From: Brachybacterium sp036311905
Lineage (GTDB): Bacteria; Actinomycetota; Actinomycetes; Actinomycetales; Dermabacteraceae
DNA: 64,000 nt
Direction of reading: 5' to 3'
Assembly (NCBI RefSeq): GCF_036311905.1
Contig: NZ_JAZDCH010000024.1
Location: 13,211-77,210, forward strand
Below are positions 25,258-32,869 of the stretch, piece by piece. The notes beneath the pieces are model-generated. The model did not search any database and was not told where the DNA came from. It worked only from the letters and a program-made list of their open reading frames with translations. Numbering within the stretch: position 1 is the first letter of the stretch; each line of letters starts with the position of its first letter. The translations under genes were made by a program, and so were the position numbers.

Positions 25258-25291
25258 GGCTCCGCCCCTCCGCCGGGGAGGGAGCGGAGGG
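25258..25291. terminator. Bidirectional terminator between convergent genes
   Basis: CTCCGCCCCTCC (25260-25271) pairs with the GGAGGG-A-GCGGAG arm ending at 25289, with one bulged base. It separates the plus membrane gene from guaB3. Confidence 0.6.
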
Positions 25292-25293
25292 CC

Positions 25294-26406
25294 TCAGGCG
25301 GTGGTGACGACCTCGATGCGCTGGAACTCCTTGAGGTCCGTGTAGCCCGTCGTGGCCATCGCGTGGCGCAGGGCGCCGACCAAGTTGGTGGTGCCGTCGG
25401 CCGCGAGCGAGGGGCCGAAGAGGATCTGCTCGAGCGTGCCGGCGGTGCCGACCTGCACGCGGTGGCCGCGGGTCAGCGTCGGGTGGTGCGCCTCGCTGCC
25501 CCAGTGGTGGCCGCGGCCGGGGGCCTCCTCGGCCCGGGCGAGGGCCGCGCCGACCATGAGCCCATCGGCCCCGCAGGCGATCGCCTTGACGAGGTCGCCG
25601 GAGCGGCCCAGGCCGCCGTCGGCGATGACGTGCACGTAGCGGCCGCCGGACTCGTCCATGTAGTCGCGGCGCGCCGCGGCGACGTCCGCCACCGCGCTCG
25701 CGAGCGGCACGGTGATGCCGAGGGTCTCCTGGGTGGTCTGCGAGGCGCCGCCGCCGAAGCCGACGAGCACGCCCGCGGCGCCGGTGCGCATGAGGTGCAG
25801 GGCCGCGGTGTAGGTCGCGCAGCCGCCGACGATGACGGGCACGTCGAGCTCGTAGATGAAACGCTTGAGGTTCAGCGGCTCCCGACCGGTGGAGACGTGC
25901 TCCGCGGAGACCGTGGTGCCGCGGATGAAGAAGAGATCCACACCGGCGTCGACGACCGTCTTCCAGTGCTCCTGCGTGCGCTGCGGGGAGAGGGACCCTG
26001 CGGCGGTCACGCCCGCGTCGCGCAGCTGGCGGATGCGGTCGCGGATCAGCTCGGCCTGCACCGGGGCGGAGTAGGCCTCGCGCATGACGGCGACGACGTC
26101 CTCGTCGGAGGCGGCGGCGATGCGATCGAACTGGGCCGTCGGGTCCTCGTAGCGCGTCCACAGGCCCTCGAGGTCGAGCACGCCCAGCCCGCCGTGGCGG
26201 CCGAGCGCGATCGCCGTCTCGGGGGACATGAGGGAGTCCATCGGCGCGGCGAAGATCGGGATGTCGAAGTGGTAGGCGTCCACCTGCCAGGACGTCGAGA
26301 CGTCCTCGGGGTCGCGCGTGCGCCGGGAGGGCACCACCGCCACGTCGTCGAAGCTGTAGCTGCGGCGTCCCCGCTTGTTGCGGCCGATCTCGATCTCGTT
26401 CATCAC
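25294..26406 (-). CDS. guaB3: GuaB3-family IMP dehydrogenase-related protein
   Basis: 370 aa, an IMPDH-fold barrel without CBS domains. RRSYSFDDVAVVPSRRTRDP, IFAAPMDSLMSPETA, FFIRGTTVSAEH and VHVIADGGLGRSGDLVKAIACGADGLMVGAALA follow the IMPDH plan. The catalytic loop is VGFGGGASQTTQETLG: the cysteine of GPGSICTTR in IMPDH is absent, as in other actinobacterial GuaB3 (family knowledge). Enzyme activity is therefore uncertain. The first GTG (26406) is preferred over the ATG at 26403 because TAGACT sits seven bases upstream. A true guaB lies 0.9 kb away on the same strand. Confidence 0.9.
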   Translation of the reverse strand: MMNEIEIGRNKRGRRSYSFDDVAVVPSRRTRDPEDVSTSWQVDAYHFDIPIFAAPMDSLMSPETAIALGRHGGLGVLDLEGLWTRYEDPTAQFDRIAAASDEDVVAVMREAYSAPVQAELIRDRIRQLRDAGVTAAGSLSPQRTQEHWKTVVDAGVDLFFIRGTTVSAEHVSTGREPLNLKRFIYELDVPVIVGGCATYTAALHLMRTGAAGVLVGFGGGASQTTQETLGITVPLASAVADVAAARRDYMDESGGRYVHVIADGGLGRSGDLVKAIACGADGLMVGAALARAEEAPGRGHHWGSEAHHPTLTRGHRVQVGTAGTLEQILFGPSLAADGTTNLVGALRHAMATTGYTDLKEFQRIEVVTTA

Positions 26407-26413
26407 GCGGGGC

Positions 26414-26419
26414 AGTCTA
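26414..26419 (-). promoter_or_regulatory. Leaderless -10 of guaB3
   Basis: TAGACT on the minus strand ends seven bases before the GTG at 26406; this spacing favours GTG over the ATG three bases on. Confidence 0.5.
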
Positions 26420-26443
26420 TCGGCGCGTGCCGATCCGGGACGC

Positions 26444-27154
26444 TCACAGCGGCCAGGTCTCCTTGGCGTCCGGGGTCTTCCCCTGCTTCTGCAGGTAGCG
26501 GTTGAAGCTCTCGGCGCTCTCGCGATGCCACGCGATCTGCTTCTGGTGCAGCTCGGCGAGGTCCGCCCGGGCGATCTCGGGGAACTTCGCGGCGAGCGCG
26601 CGCAGCACGTCGAGGGTCGCGGAGACGTCCACGTCGGCGGTGTGGAGCGCGCCGTCCTGCTGGACCCCGTACAGCTCGATCAGGTCCACGAGGCGGCGCT
26701 TGCCCTTCCGCCAGCGGTCCAGGGCCCGGTCGATCACGAGCGGGTCGACGACGGGGGCGATGTCGTGCCCGAGCCGCTCGGCGAGGGTGGGCAGGCCCAG
26801 GCGACGCAGCTCGTTCTCGAGGATCTGCAGGTCGAAGCTGCCGTTGAAGGCGACGATCGGCACATCCGCCCGGAGCGCGTCCGCGAGCATCTCCGCGACC
26901 TCGGCGAGGGCCTCGGCGGGCGCCATCCCGTGCTCCCGGGCGTGGGCGGTGGAGATGCCGTGCACCCGCTGCGCCGGCTCGGGGATGTCCATGCCGGGGT
27001 CGATCAGCCAGGTGGCGACCGTCTCGTGCGCCCGACCCGGCCCGACGGAGTGCACGAGCGCGACGGTGACGATGCGATCCGCGGCGACGTCGGTGCCGGT
27101 GGTCTCCGTGTCGAAACCGAGCAGGGGACGGTCCAGCCAGGAGGAGGTGCTCAT
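26444..27154 (-). CDS. DnaQ-like DEDDh 3'-5' exonuclease
   Basis: 236 aa. Exo I is LLGFDTETTG with Asp15 and Glu17, Exo II is VAFNGSFDLQIL (about 97-108), and Exo III is HTADVDVSATLDVL with the general-base His and metal Asp, making a DEDDh nuclease of the DNA polymerase III epsilon/RNase T class. A helical C terminus of about 60 residues (ELHQKQIAWHRESAESFNRY) follows the nuclease core, as in stand-alone actinobacterial exonuclease-domain proteins. Not linked to polymerase genes here, so its process is open. TAGGGT six bases upstream supports the ATG at 27154. Confidence 0.9.
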   Translation of the reverse strand: MSTSSWLDRPLLGFDTETTGTDVAADRIVTVALVHSVGPGRAHETVATWLIDPGMDIPEPAQRVHGISTAHAREHGMAPAEALAEVAEMLADALRADVPIVAFNGSFDLQILENELRRLGLPTLAERLGHDIAPVVDPLVIDRALDRWRKGKRRLVDLIELYGVQQDGALHTADVDVSATLDVLRALAAKFPEIARADLAELHQKQIAWHRESAESFNRYLQKQGKTPDAKETWPL

Positions 27155-27160
27155 GCCCCC

Positions 27161-27166
27161 ACCCTA
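27161..27166 (-). promoter_or_regulatory. Leaderless -10 of the exonuclease gene
   Basis: TAGGGT on the minus strand ends six bases before the ATG at 27154. Confidence 0.5.
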
Positions 27167-27234
27167 GGGGCACTCCCCCACGGACGAGCCCCTGCGGGCG
27201 GGACGGTGGACGGCGGGGTCCTGGGGAGGGATGA

Positions 27235-27336
27235 TCCCCCTTTGACGGCCAGGTCCGCGACCGCTTCGGGGTGGTGTGGCTGATCGGGTTCGAGCACGGC
27301 GGCGACGAGGCCGCCCCGGCTCAGCGCGCCGAGTAG
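27235..27336 (+). pseudogene. Possible orphan 3' end of a PhnB/VOC-family gene
   Basis: A 33-codon frame (after a TGA at 27232) reads SPFDGQVRDRFGVVWLIGFEH and stops at 27336 inside the end of guaB. D-R-F-G-V-x-W-x-I is the C-terminal signature of PhnB-type vicinal-oxygen-chelate proteins. No start or upstream part exists, so this would be a leftover; chance resemblance is possible. Confidence 0.3.
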
Positions 27337-28820
27337 TTCGGGGCTTCCATGATCGCGGCCATGTCGTGCGGGTGGGACTCCTTGAGGCCCGCCGGGGTGA
27401 TGCGCACGAACTGCCCGCGCTCCTTGAGCTCGGCGACATTCTGCGCGCCGACGTAGAACATCGACTGGTGCAGGCCGCCGACGAGCTGGTGCACGACGGA
27501 GCCGAGCTGCCCCTTGTAGGCGACGCGGCCCTCGATGCCCTCGGGGACGATCTTGTCGTCGCTGGAGACGTCGGCCTGGAAGTAGCGGTCCTTGGAGAAG
27601 GACTTCTTGCCGCGCGAGGCCATGGCGCCGAGCGAGCCCATGCCGCGGTAGGCCTTGAACTGCTTGCCGCCGACGAGGACGACCTCGCCCGGGGACTCCT
27701 CGGTGCCGGCCAGGAGGGAGCCGAGCATGACCGTGTCGGCGCCTGCCACGAGGGCCTTGGCGATGTCGCCCGAGTACTGCAGGCCGCCGTCGCCGATGAG
27801 CGGGACGCCCGCGGGCTTGGTGGCCTTGGAGGCCTCATGGATCGCGGTGATCTGGGGGACGCCGACGCCGGCGACCACGCGGGTGGTGCAGATCGAGCCG
27901 GGTCCCACGCCCACCTTGACCGCGTCGGCGCCCGCGTCGACGAGCGCCTGCGCGCCCGCGCGGGTGGCGACGTTGCCGCCGATCACCTGCACGCCCGCGA
28001 AGGCCGGATCGGACTTGATGCGGGCGATCATCTCGAGCGCCAGGCGGGCGTGGCCGTTGGCGGTGTCGACGACGAGCACGTCGACGCCGGCATCGAGCAG
28101 GGCCCCCGCGCGCTCGAGCGAGTCGCCGAAGAAGCCGACGCCCGCGCCGACGAGCAGGCGGCCCTGGGCGTCCTTGGAGGCGTCGGGGAACTGCTCGGAC
28201 TTCACGAAGTCCTTCACGGTGATCAGGCCGGTGAGCTTCCCGTCGGCGTCGATCAGGGGGAGGCGCTCGCGCTTGTTCCGGCGCAGCAGGGCGGTCGCCT
28301 CCTCGTGGGAGACGTCGCTGGGGGCGGTGAACACCTCGGTGGTCATCACCTCGCCCACGCGGGTGGTGGCCCACTCGGCGACGGGGATGAAGCGCAGGTC
28401 GCGGTTGGTGCAGATGCCGAGGAGGCGCTTGTCCTCGTCGACCACCGGCAGGCCGGAGACGCGGTACTGACCGCAGACGGCGTCGAAGTCCTCGAGGGTC
28501 GCGTCCAGGCCGATGGTGACCGGGTTCGTGATGCGACCGGTCTGGGTGCGCTTGACCAGGTCGACCTGGTGGGCCTGGTCATCGATCGAGAGATTGCGGT
28601 GGAGGATGCCGATGCCGCCGTGGCGGGCCATGGCGATCGCCATGCGGGACTCGGTCACGGTGTCCATCGCGGCGGAGGCCAGCGGGATCCGCAGGGTGAT
28701 CTCCTTGGTGAGCCGGCTGGAGGTGTCCGCCTCGGAGGGGATCACGTCGGTCTCCCCCGGCAGCAGCAGCACGTCGTCGTAGGTGAGTCCGATGAAACCG
28801 AAGGGATCCGCGCTCGTCAT
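27321..28820 (-). CDS. guaB: IMP dehydrogenase
   Basis: 499 aa; oxidises IMP to XMP, the step before guaA. LTYDDVLLLPGETDV opens the barrel, two CBS domains occupy about 95-215 (GLPVVDEDKRLLGICTNRDLR and LPLIDADGKLTGLITVKD), the catalytic loop GPGSICTTR has Cys311, and the flap YRGMGSLGAMASRG plus the IMP-binding GGLQYSGD are intact. Length standard. The ATG at 28820 is leaderless with TACCAT six bases upstream. A 166-base gap to the downstream exonuclease contains a possible VOC remnant on the other strand and no convincing terminator. Confidence 0.98.
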   Translation of the reverse strand: MTSADPFGFIGLTYDDVLLLPGETDVIPSEADTSSRLTKEITLRIPLASAAMDTVTESRMAIAMARHGGIGILHRNLSIDDQAHQVDLVKRTQTGRITNPVTIGLDATLEDFDAVCGQYRVSGLPVVDEDKRLLGICTNRDLRFIPVAEWATTRVGEVMTTEVFTAPSDVSHEEATALLRRNKRERLPLIDADGKLTGLITVKDFVKSEQFPDASKDAQGRLLVGAGVGFFGDSLERAGALLDAGVDVLVVDTANGHARLALEMIARIKSDPAFAGVQVIGGNVATRAGAQALVDAGADAVKVGVGPGSICTTRVVAGVGVPQITAIHEASKATKPAGVPLIGDGGLQYSGDIAKALVAGADTVMLGSLLAGTEESPGEVVLVGGKQFKAYRGMGSLGAMASRGKKSFSKDRYFQADVSSDDKIVPEGIEGRVAYKGQLGSVVHQLVGGLHQSMFYVGAQNVAELKERGQFVRITPAGLKESHPHDMAAIMEAPNYSAR

Positions 28821-28826
28821 GCACCG

Positions 28827-28832
28827 ATGGTA
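28827..28832 (-). promoter_or_regulatory. Leaderless -10 of guaB
   Basis: TACCAT on the minus strand ends six bases before the ATG at 28820. Confidence 0.5.
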
Positions 28833-28998
28833 GCCGCGCAGGGCGAGGGGGTGCAGTGTCGCTCGCCACGTCCTCCCGCCCGCTCCGAATCCCGCCTGAC
28901 CTGCCTGGACGCCCTGACGGGCCGCGATATCCATGCACGCCGCGGACGGAACGAGCCGAGGATCACGTCGCCGCGCGGGCCGCGACGCCGAGGCTGTC

Positions 28999-29031
28999 GT
29001 TCATCTGTCGTTCACACCCCCGTCATCTTGG
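28999..29031 (+). promoter_or_regulatory. PHO-box-like direct repeats upstream of pit
   Basis: Three consecutive 11-base units, GTTCATCTGTC, GTTCACACCCC and CGTCATCTTGG, match the GTTCAYC-type 11-base repeat bound by PhoP in Streptomyces (established for that genus). Counted one register earlier, CTGTCGTTCAT and CTGTCGTTCAC (28994-29015) are 10 of 11 identical. They replace the -35 region of the TAGAGT -10 at 29035-29040, and the PiT start codon is at 29081. Strongly suggests control by phosphate limitation. No phoP gene is in the window. The remaining stretch 28833-28993 shows nothing else. Confidence 0.7.
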
Positions 29032-29034
29032 GCC

Positions 29035-29040
29035 TAGAGT
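29035..29040 (+). promoter_or_regulatory. Putative -10 of the pit gene
   Basis: TAGAGT four bases after the PHO-like repeats, giving a leader of about 34 bases to the ATG at 29081. Confidence 0.5.
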
Positions 29041-29080
29041 GGCCGCGGCCCCCGATCCTCCTCACCCCCGGGACACGCAG

Positions 29081-30727
29081 ATGCCAGGCATCCCCTCGCA
29101 GACCTCCGCCGAGACGCCCGTCGCCACGGGCCTGCTGGGCCCCGATCGCACCTGGCATCTCGGCGCCGGTCTGATGACCGTCGCGACCGTCGTGGCCTTC
29201 ACGATCTGGTCCTTCCTCCATGCCGGGCGCGACGTCAACGCCTTCCTCCTGATCCTCGCGATCGCCTTCGGGCTGTTCATGGCGTTCAACATCGGCGGCA
29301 ACGACGTGGCGAACTCCTTCGGCACGAGCGTGGGTGCCGGCACGCTGACGATGAAGCAGGCGCTCGTGGTCGCGGCGGTCTTCGAGGTCTCCGGCGCGGT
29401 GATCGCCGGCGGCTCCGTGACCGAGACCGTCCGCAGCGGGATCGTGGACCTCGACGGCCTGACCGTCGACCCGCTGGGCTTCGCGCTGATCATGATGTCG
29501 GCCCTGCTGGGCGCGGCGGTGTGGCTGCTGCTGGCCACCAGGATGGGCTGGCCGGTCTCCACCACCCACGCGATCATCGGCGGCATCGTCGGCGCGGCGG
29601 TCACCACCGGCCTGGTCACCGGCACCGGCGGCCTCGCGATGGTGCAGTGGGGAGAGATCGGCAAGATCGCCGTCTCCTGGGTGCTCTCCCCGCTGCTGGG
29701 CGGCATCGCCTCCTTCCTCCTGTTCGGGGCGATCAAGCGGCGGATCCTCGCCCCGGCCGCCCGGGCGATCGCGCTCGGCTCCCGCGGCTACGACGACGCG
29801 GAGGACGACGAGGACGACGACGAGAACGACGAGTCCGAGGACGGCGAGCAGCACCACATGCCCGTCACCGAACGGATGACCGAGCTGCAGCAGTCGGCCT
29901 TCGCGGAGTCCGCGGCGCTCGACCTCACCCCGGGCGGCCCCGGCGCGGAGCTCGTCGCGAGCGCCGCGTCCCTGTCCAAGAAGGAGCGCAAGGCAGCCCG
30001 CAAGGTGGAGCGCCGCGCCGCCTACCACGCCCTCGAGAAGCGGGTCCCGCCGCTGGCCGCCGCCGCGGCCGTGCTGCTCTCCGCGATGCTGGTGTTCAAG
30101 GGCCTGGACAACCTGGGCCTGCAGATCCCGCTGGCCGGCGGCCTCCTCGCGCTGGCGATGATCGCGCTCGGCGTGTGGATGGCGACGACGATCTTCGCCC
30201 GGGCGCTGAAGAAGCAGTCGATCTCCCGCGCCACCTTCATCATGTTCAGCTGGATGCAGGTGTTCACCGCCTGCGCCTTCGCCTTCTCGCACGGCGCCAA
30301 CGACATCGCCAACGCGATCGGGCCGTTCGCGGCCGTGCTGGACGTGCTGCGCACCGGGGCGATCTCCCAGGAGGCGGCGGTGCCCACGGCGGCGCTCGTC
30401 GCCTTCGGCATCGCGCTCGTGTCGGGCCTGTGGTTCGTGGGCCGCAAGGTGATCCACACCGTCGGATCGGGCCTGACGGCCATGCACCCCTCCTCCGGCT
30501 TCGCGGCCGAGCTCGCGGCGGCGACGATCGTGCTGCTCGCCTCGGTGCTGGGCCTGCCGGTCTCCTCGACGCACATCCTCATCGGCGCGGTGCTCGGGGT
30601 CGGCGTCGTGAACCATGCCGCGAACTGGAGGCTCATGCGCCCCATCGCGCTCGCCTGGATCATCACCCTGCCGGCCGCGGCGGGGATCGGCGCGGTCGTG
30701 GTGCTGGTGCTGCGCGCGATCTTCTGA
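29081..30727 (+). CDS. pit: PiT-family inorganic phosphate transporter
   Basis: 548 aa, about ten membrane helices in two repeats. The PiT signatures are both present: NIGGNDVANSFGTSVGAGTLT in the first half (from about residue 69) and FSHGANDIANAIGPFAAV in the second (about 402); WPVSTTHAIIGGIVG and LPVSSTHILIGAVLG are the paired PiT loops. It symports metal-phosphate with H+ or Na+. Between the halves is a cytoplasmic loop of about 90 residues with a run of some 20 acidic residues (YDDAEDDEDDDENDESEDGE) and a Lys/Arg-rich end, longer than in E. coli PitA. The ATG at 29081 begins the family-like head and follows the PHO-box promoter. Confidence 0.95.
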   Translation: MPGIPSQTSAETPVATGLLGPDRTWHLGAGLMTVATVVAFTIWSFLHAGRDVNAFLLILAIAFGLFMAFNIGGNDVANSFGTSVGAGTLTMKQALVVAAVFEVSGAVIAGGSVTETVRSGIVDLDGLTVDPLGFALIMMSALLGAAVWLLLATRMGWPVSTTHAIIGGIVGAAVTTGLVTGTGGLAMVQWGEIGKIAVSWVLSPLLGGIASFLLFGAIKRRILAPAARAIALGSRGYDDAEDDEDDDENDESEDGEQHHMPVTERMTELQQSAFAESAALDLTPGGPGAELVASAASLSKKERKAARKVERRAAYHALEKRVPPLAAAAAVLLSAMLVFKGLDNLGLQIPLAGGLLALAMIALGVWMATTIFARALKKQSISRATFIMFSWMQVFTACAFAFSHGANDIANAIGPFAAVLDVLRTGAISQEAAVPTAALVAFGIALVSGLWFVGRKVIHTVGSGLTAMHPSSGFAAELAAATIVLLASVLGLPVSSTHILIGAVLGVGVVNHAANWRLMRPIALAWIITLPAAAGIGAVVVLVLRAIF

Positions 30728-30767
30728 CCCCTGGGGCGGCGTTCACCCGGAGCGCCGCGGTACCCGC

Positions 30768-32084
30768 TCACCGCGGCTGCTCGACCCTCCGCCAGGCCGG
30801 GGACGTCGCGAGGTGGGCGAGCGCGAGCCCGAAGGCGGCGCCGATGATCGTCTGCAGCGCGTCGAGGGTGAGCGTCGCGGCCGCCGCGGCCTGGCCCGCG
30901 TTGACGAGCGTGAACGCGGAGTACATCGCGTAGCCGGGGACCATGATCACGACGGCCGGCACCGAGATCGCGGTGCGCGGCACGTGGCGGGTGCGGGCGA
31001 CGGCGTAGGCGAGCAGGCCCACCAGCACGGTCGCCGCGAGGGTCGCCACCTGGATCGGCACGCCGGCTTCGGTGAGCAGGAAGCGGCCGGAGTTCGCGAG
31101 CAGCGACACCGCCGCGGCGGTGAGCGCGATCAGCCACGGCGAGTTGAAGATCAGGGCGAAGCCGAGCACGCCCACGAAGGTCGCCGCGGCGCGCACCGCG
31201 AGCAGCACGGGCGGGGAGAGGCCGAGCGGTTCCGCGACGACCGGCTCGACGCCCACGGCGAGGCTCACGGTCCACGCGGCGGAGGCGGCGGCGAGGATGA
31301 TCAGCGCCGCGTAGGTGAGGCGCTGCAGCCCGGCGGAGTAATCGGCGCGCACGAGGTCCAGCAGGCCGGTGATCATCGGGAAGCCGGGCACGAGGAAGAG
31401 CACGGCGGCGAGATGGCCGCCCATGAGGTCTCCCGTCGCCCAGCCCGCGGCACCCGCCCCGCCGACGGCCAGCAGGTAGCAGCAGGCGGCGACGACGGCG
31501 CCGATCACGGTGGTCAGCAGGTGGTTCCAGGCGCGCAGCTGGGCGGTGCGGCGCGCCGCCTGGCCCACGGTCGCGGCGATCCCGGCGGCCACGGCCTCGA
31601 GGGGGCCGGCCTGGTTCAGGACGGCGAAGGCGGCGCAGGCGAAGCCGGCGGCGAGCGCGTTCGTGACTCGGCCGTGCAGGGGGCCGCGGGCGCGGAGAGC
31701 GGCGAGGGCCGCGTGCACCTCGGCGGCGGTGGTGCCGTCGTCGGGGAGCGCCTCGACGAAGCGCTGGGTGCGGTGGAGGCGGTCGACGTCGACGCCCACG
31801 TGGCGGGGCTGGGTGAGCCGGGTGCGGTAGCGGCCGTGGAGCGTCGCGGTCGCCGTGATGTCGGTGTAGGTGACGATCGCGGTGAACGAGTCGAGGCCGA
31901 GCGCCCGGGCCGTGCGGCTCATCGCCCAGCGCACCCGGTAGGACGCCATCCCGGCGGAGAGCAGCTCGGCGCCGACGGCGGCTGCCGCCTCGGAGCGCAC
32001 CGTGAGCGAGTCGGGCATCCCGATCGGGCTGGTCGTGGTGGGCACGGGCTCGCGCCGCGGCGGGCGCCCCTCCTCCTCCGTCAC
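30768..32084 (-). CDS. ThrE-family threonine/serine exporter
   Basis: 438 aa. The soluble N-terminal domain (residues 25-165: LLSAGMASYRVRWAMSRTA, FTAIVTYTDITATAT) corresponds to the ThrE N-terminal family, and about ten helices follow in two blocks, the first about 150-300 and a second that resembles the ThrE C-terminal family from about 310 (VRAAATFVGVLGFALIF, SVPAVVIMVPGYAMYSAF). This single-chain form is typical of corynebacterial ThrE, which exports L-threonine and L-serine. GTG start overlaps the upstream PH-like gene (GTGA). Last gene of a four-gene chain. Confidence 0.88.
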   Translation of the reverse strand: MTEEEGRPPRREPVPTTTSPIGMPDSLTVRSEAAAAVGAELLSAGMASYRVRWAMSRTARALGLDSFTAIVTYTDITATATLHGRYRTRLTQPRHVGVDVDRLHRTQRFVEALPDDGTTAAEVHAALAALRARGPLHGRVTNALAAGFACAAFAVLNQAGPLEAVAAGIAATVGQAARRTAQLRAWNHLLTTVIGAVVAACCYLLAVGGAGAAGWATGDLMGGHLAAVLFLVPGFPMITGLLDLVRADYSAGLQRLTYAALIILAAASAAWTVSLAVGVEPVVAEPLGLSPPVLLAVRAAATFVGVLGFALIFNSPWLIALTAAAVSLLANSGRFLLTEAGVPIQVATLAATVLVGLLAYAVARTRHVPRTAISVPAVVIMVPGYAMYSAFTLVNAGQAAAAATLTLDALQTIIGAAFGLALAHLATSPAWRRVEQPR

Positions 32085-32869
32085 GGCGTCGGGTCCCCCT
32101 CCCGCGGCTCCTCCTTGCCGCCGAGCACGCGCCGCACCCGGTCGAACTCGGCCTGGAAGGCCGCCTCGTCGTGCGTGTACTCGGGGCGCCACGGCATACC
32201 GAGCCGCTCCGCGAGCTCCTGGTGCGCGCGGGCGCGGCGGTCCTGCCGACGGGCGGCGAGCAGCTCCCGGCGCGGCGGCGCGGGCCGCAGCCCGGCCGCG
32301 GCCTGCAGGGCGCGCAGCCCGTCGAACGACGCCTCGTCCCAGCCGATCTCGGGGATGATCCAGTCCGTCACGTCGCCGTCGCCCCCGCCGCGCGCGACAC
32401 CCCCGGCGGACCGCACGCCGATCACCGCGAGGCTGCCCCGCTCGGGCTCCCCCACGGCGTGCACGACGTCCGCGAGGGCGGCGCGGCCGGACGTGCGCAG
32501 CCCCCGTCGCAGCACGAGCGTGCCCGCCGCCTCGTCGAGCAGCACGAGGCGGTGCGTGAGCAGCACCGGCACGAGAGCCCACAGTGCGAACATCGCCCAG
32601 AGCAGCAGGCCGCCCAGCAGCAACTGCACCCCCGCGGGGTCGAGGGCCGCCTCGAGCACGCCGTCGTGCCCAGCGGCGAGCCGGCTCCGGCGCAGCTGCT
32701 GGATCGCGACGCCGCCGAAGGGAGAGAGCACGGCGGCGAGGAGCGGCAGCCCCCACAGCGCGAGCGGCAGGTAGCGGGAGCGGATCGACGGCCCCACGAG
32801 CACCGCCCCGCCGCGGGTGCGCCGCGGGACTGGGGGCGCGGCGTCGACGGGGGCGGAGGGGCTGGTCAC
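32081..32869 (-). CDS. Membrane protein, PH-like domain, unknown
   Basis: 262 aa. Two hydrophobic segments (about 32-55 and 82-112) precede a soluble part beginning VLLDEAAGTLVLRRGLRTSGRAALADV, the beta-strand pattern of small bacterial PH-like membrane proteins, then a Gly/Asp loop (GGGDGDVTDWIIPEIGWDEASF) and a charged helical C terminus. I recognise no named family. GTG start and stop are each coupled by four-base overlaps to RluA and ThrE, placing it in that operon. It may modify or regulate the exporter, but this is only suggested by position. Confidence 0.65.
   Translation of the reverse strand: MTSPSAPVDAAPPVPRRTRGGAVLVGPSIRSRYLPLALWGLPLLAAVLSPFGGVAIQQLRRSRLAAGHDGVLEAALDPAGVQLLLGGLLLWAMFALWALVPVLLTHRLVLLDEAAGTLVLRRGLRTSGRAALADVVHAVGEPERGSLAVIGVRSAGGVARGGGDGDVTDWIIPEIGWDEASFDGLRALQAAAGLRPAPPRRELLAARRQDRRARAHQELAERLGMPWRPEYTHDEAAFQAEFDRVRRVLGGKEEPREGDPTP

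Noticed and set aside
30736..30776. Overlapping short hairpins between pit and ThrE as a terminator
   Set aside because: Six- and seven-base stems, one including the ThrE stop codon; too weak to call.
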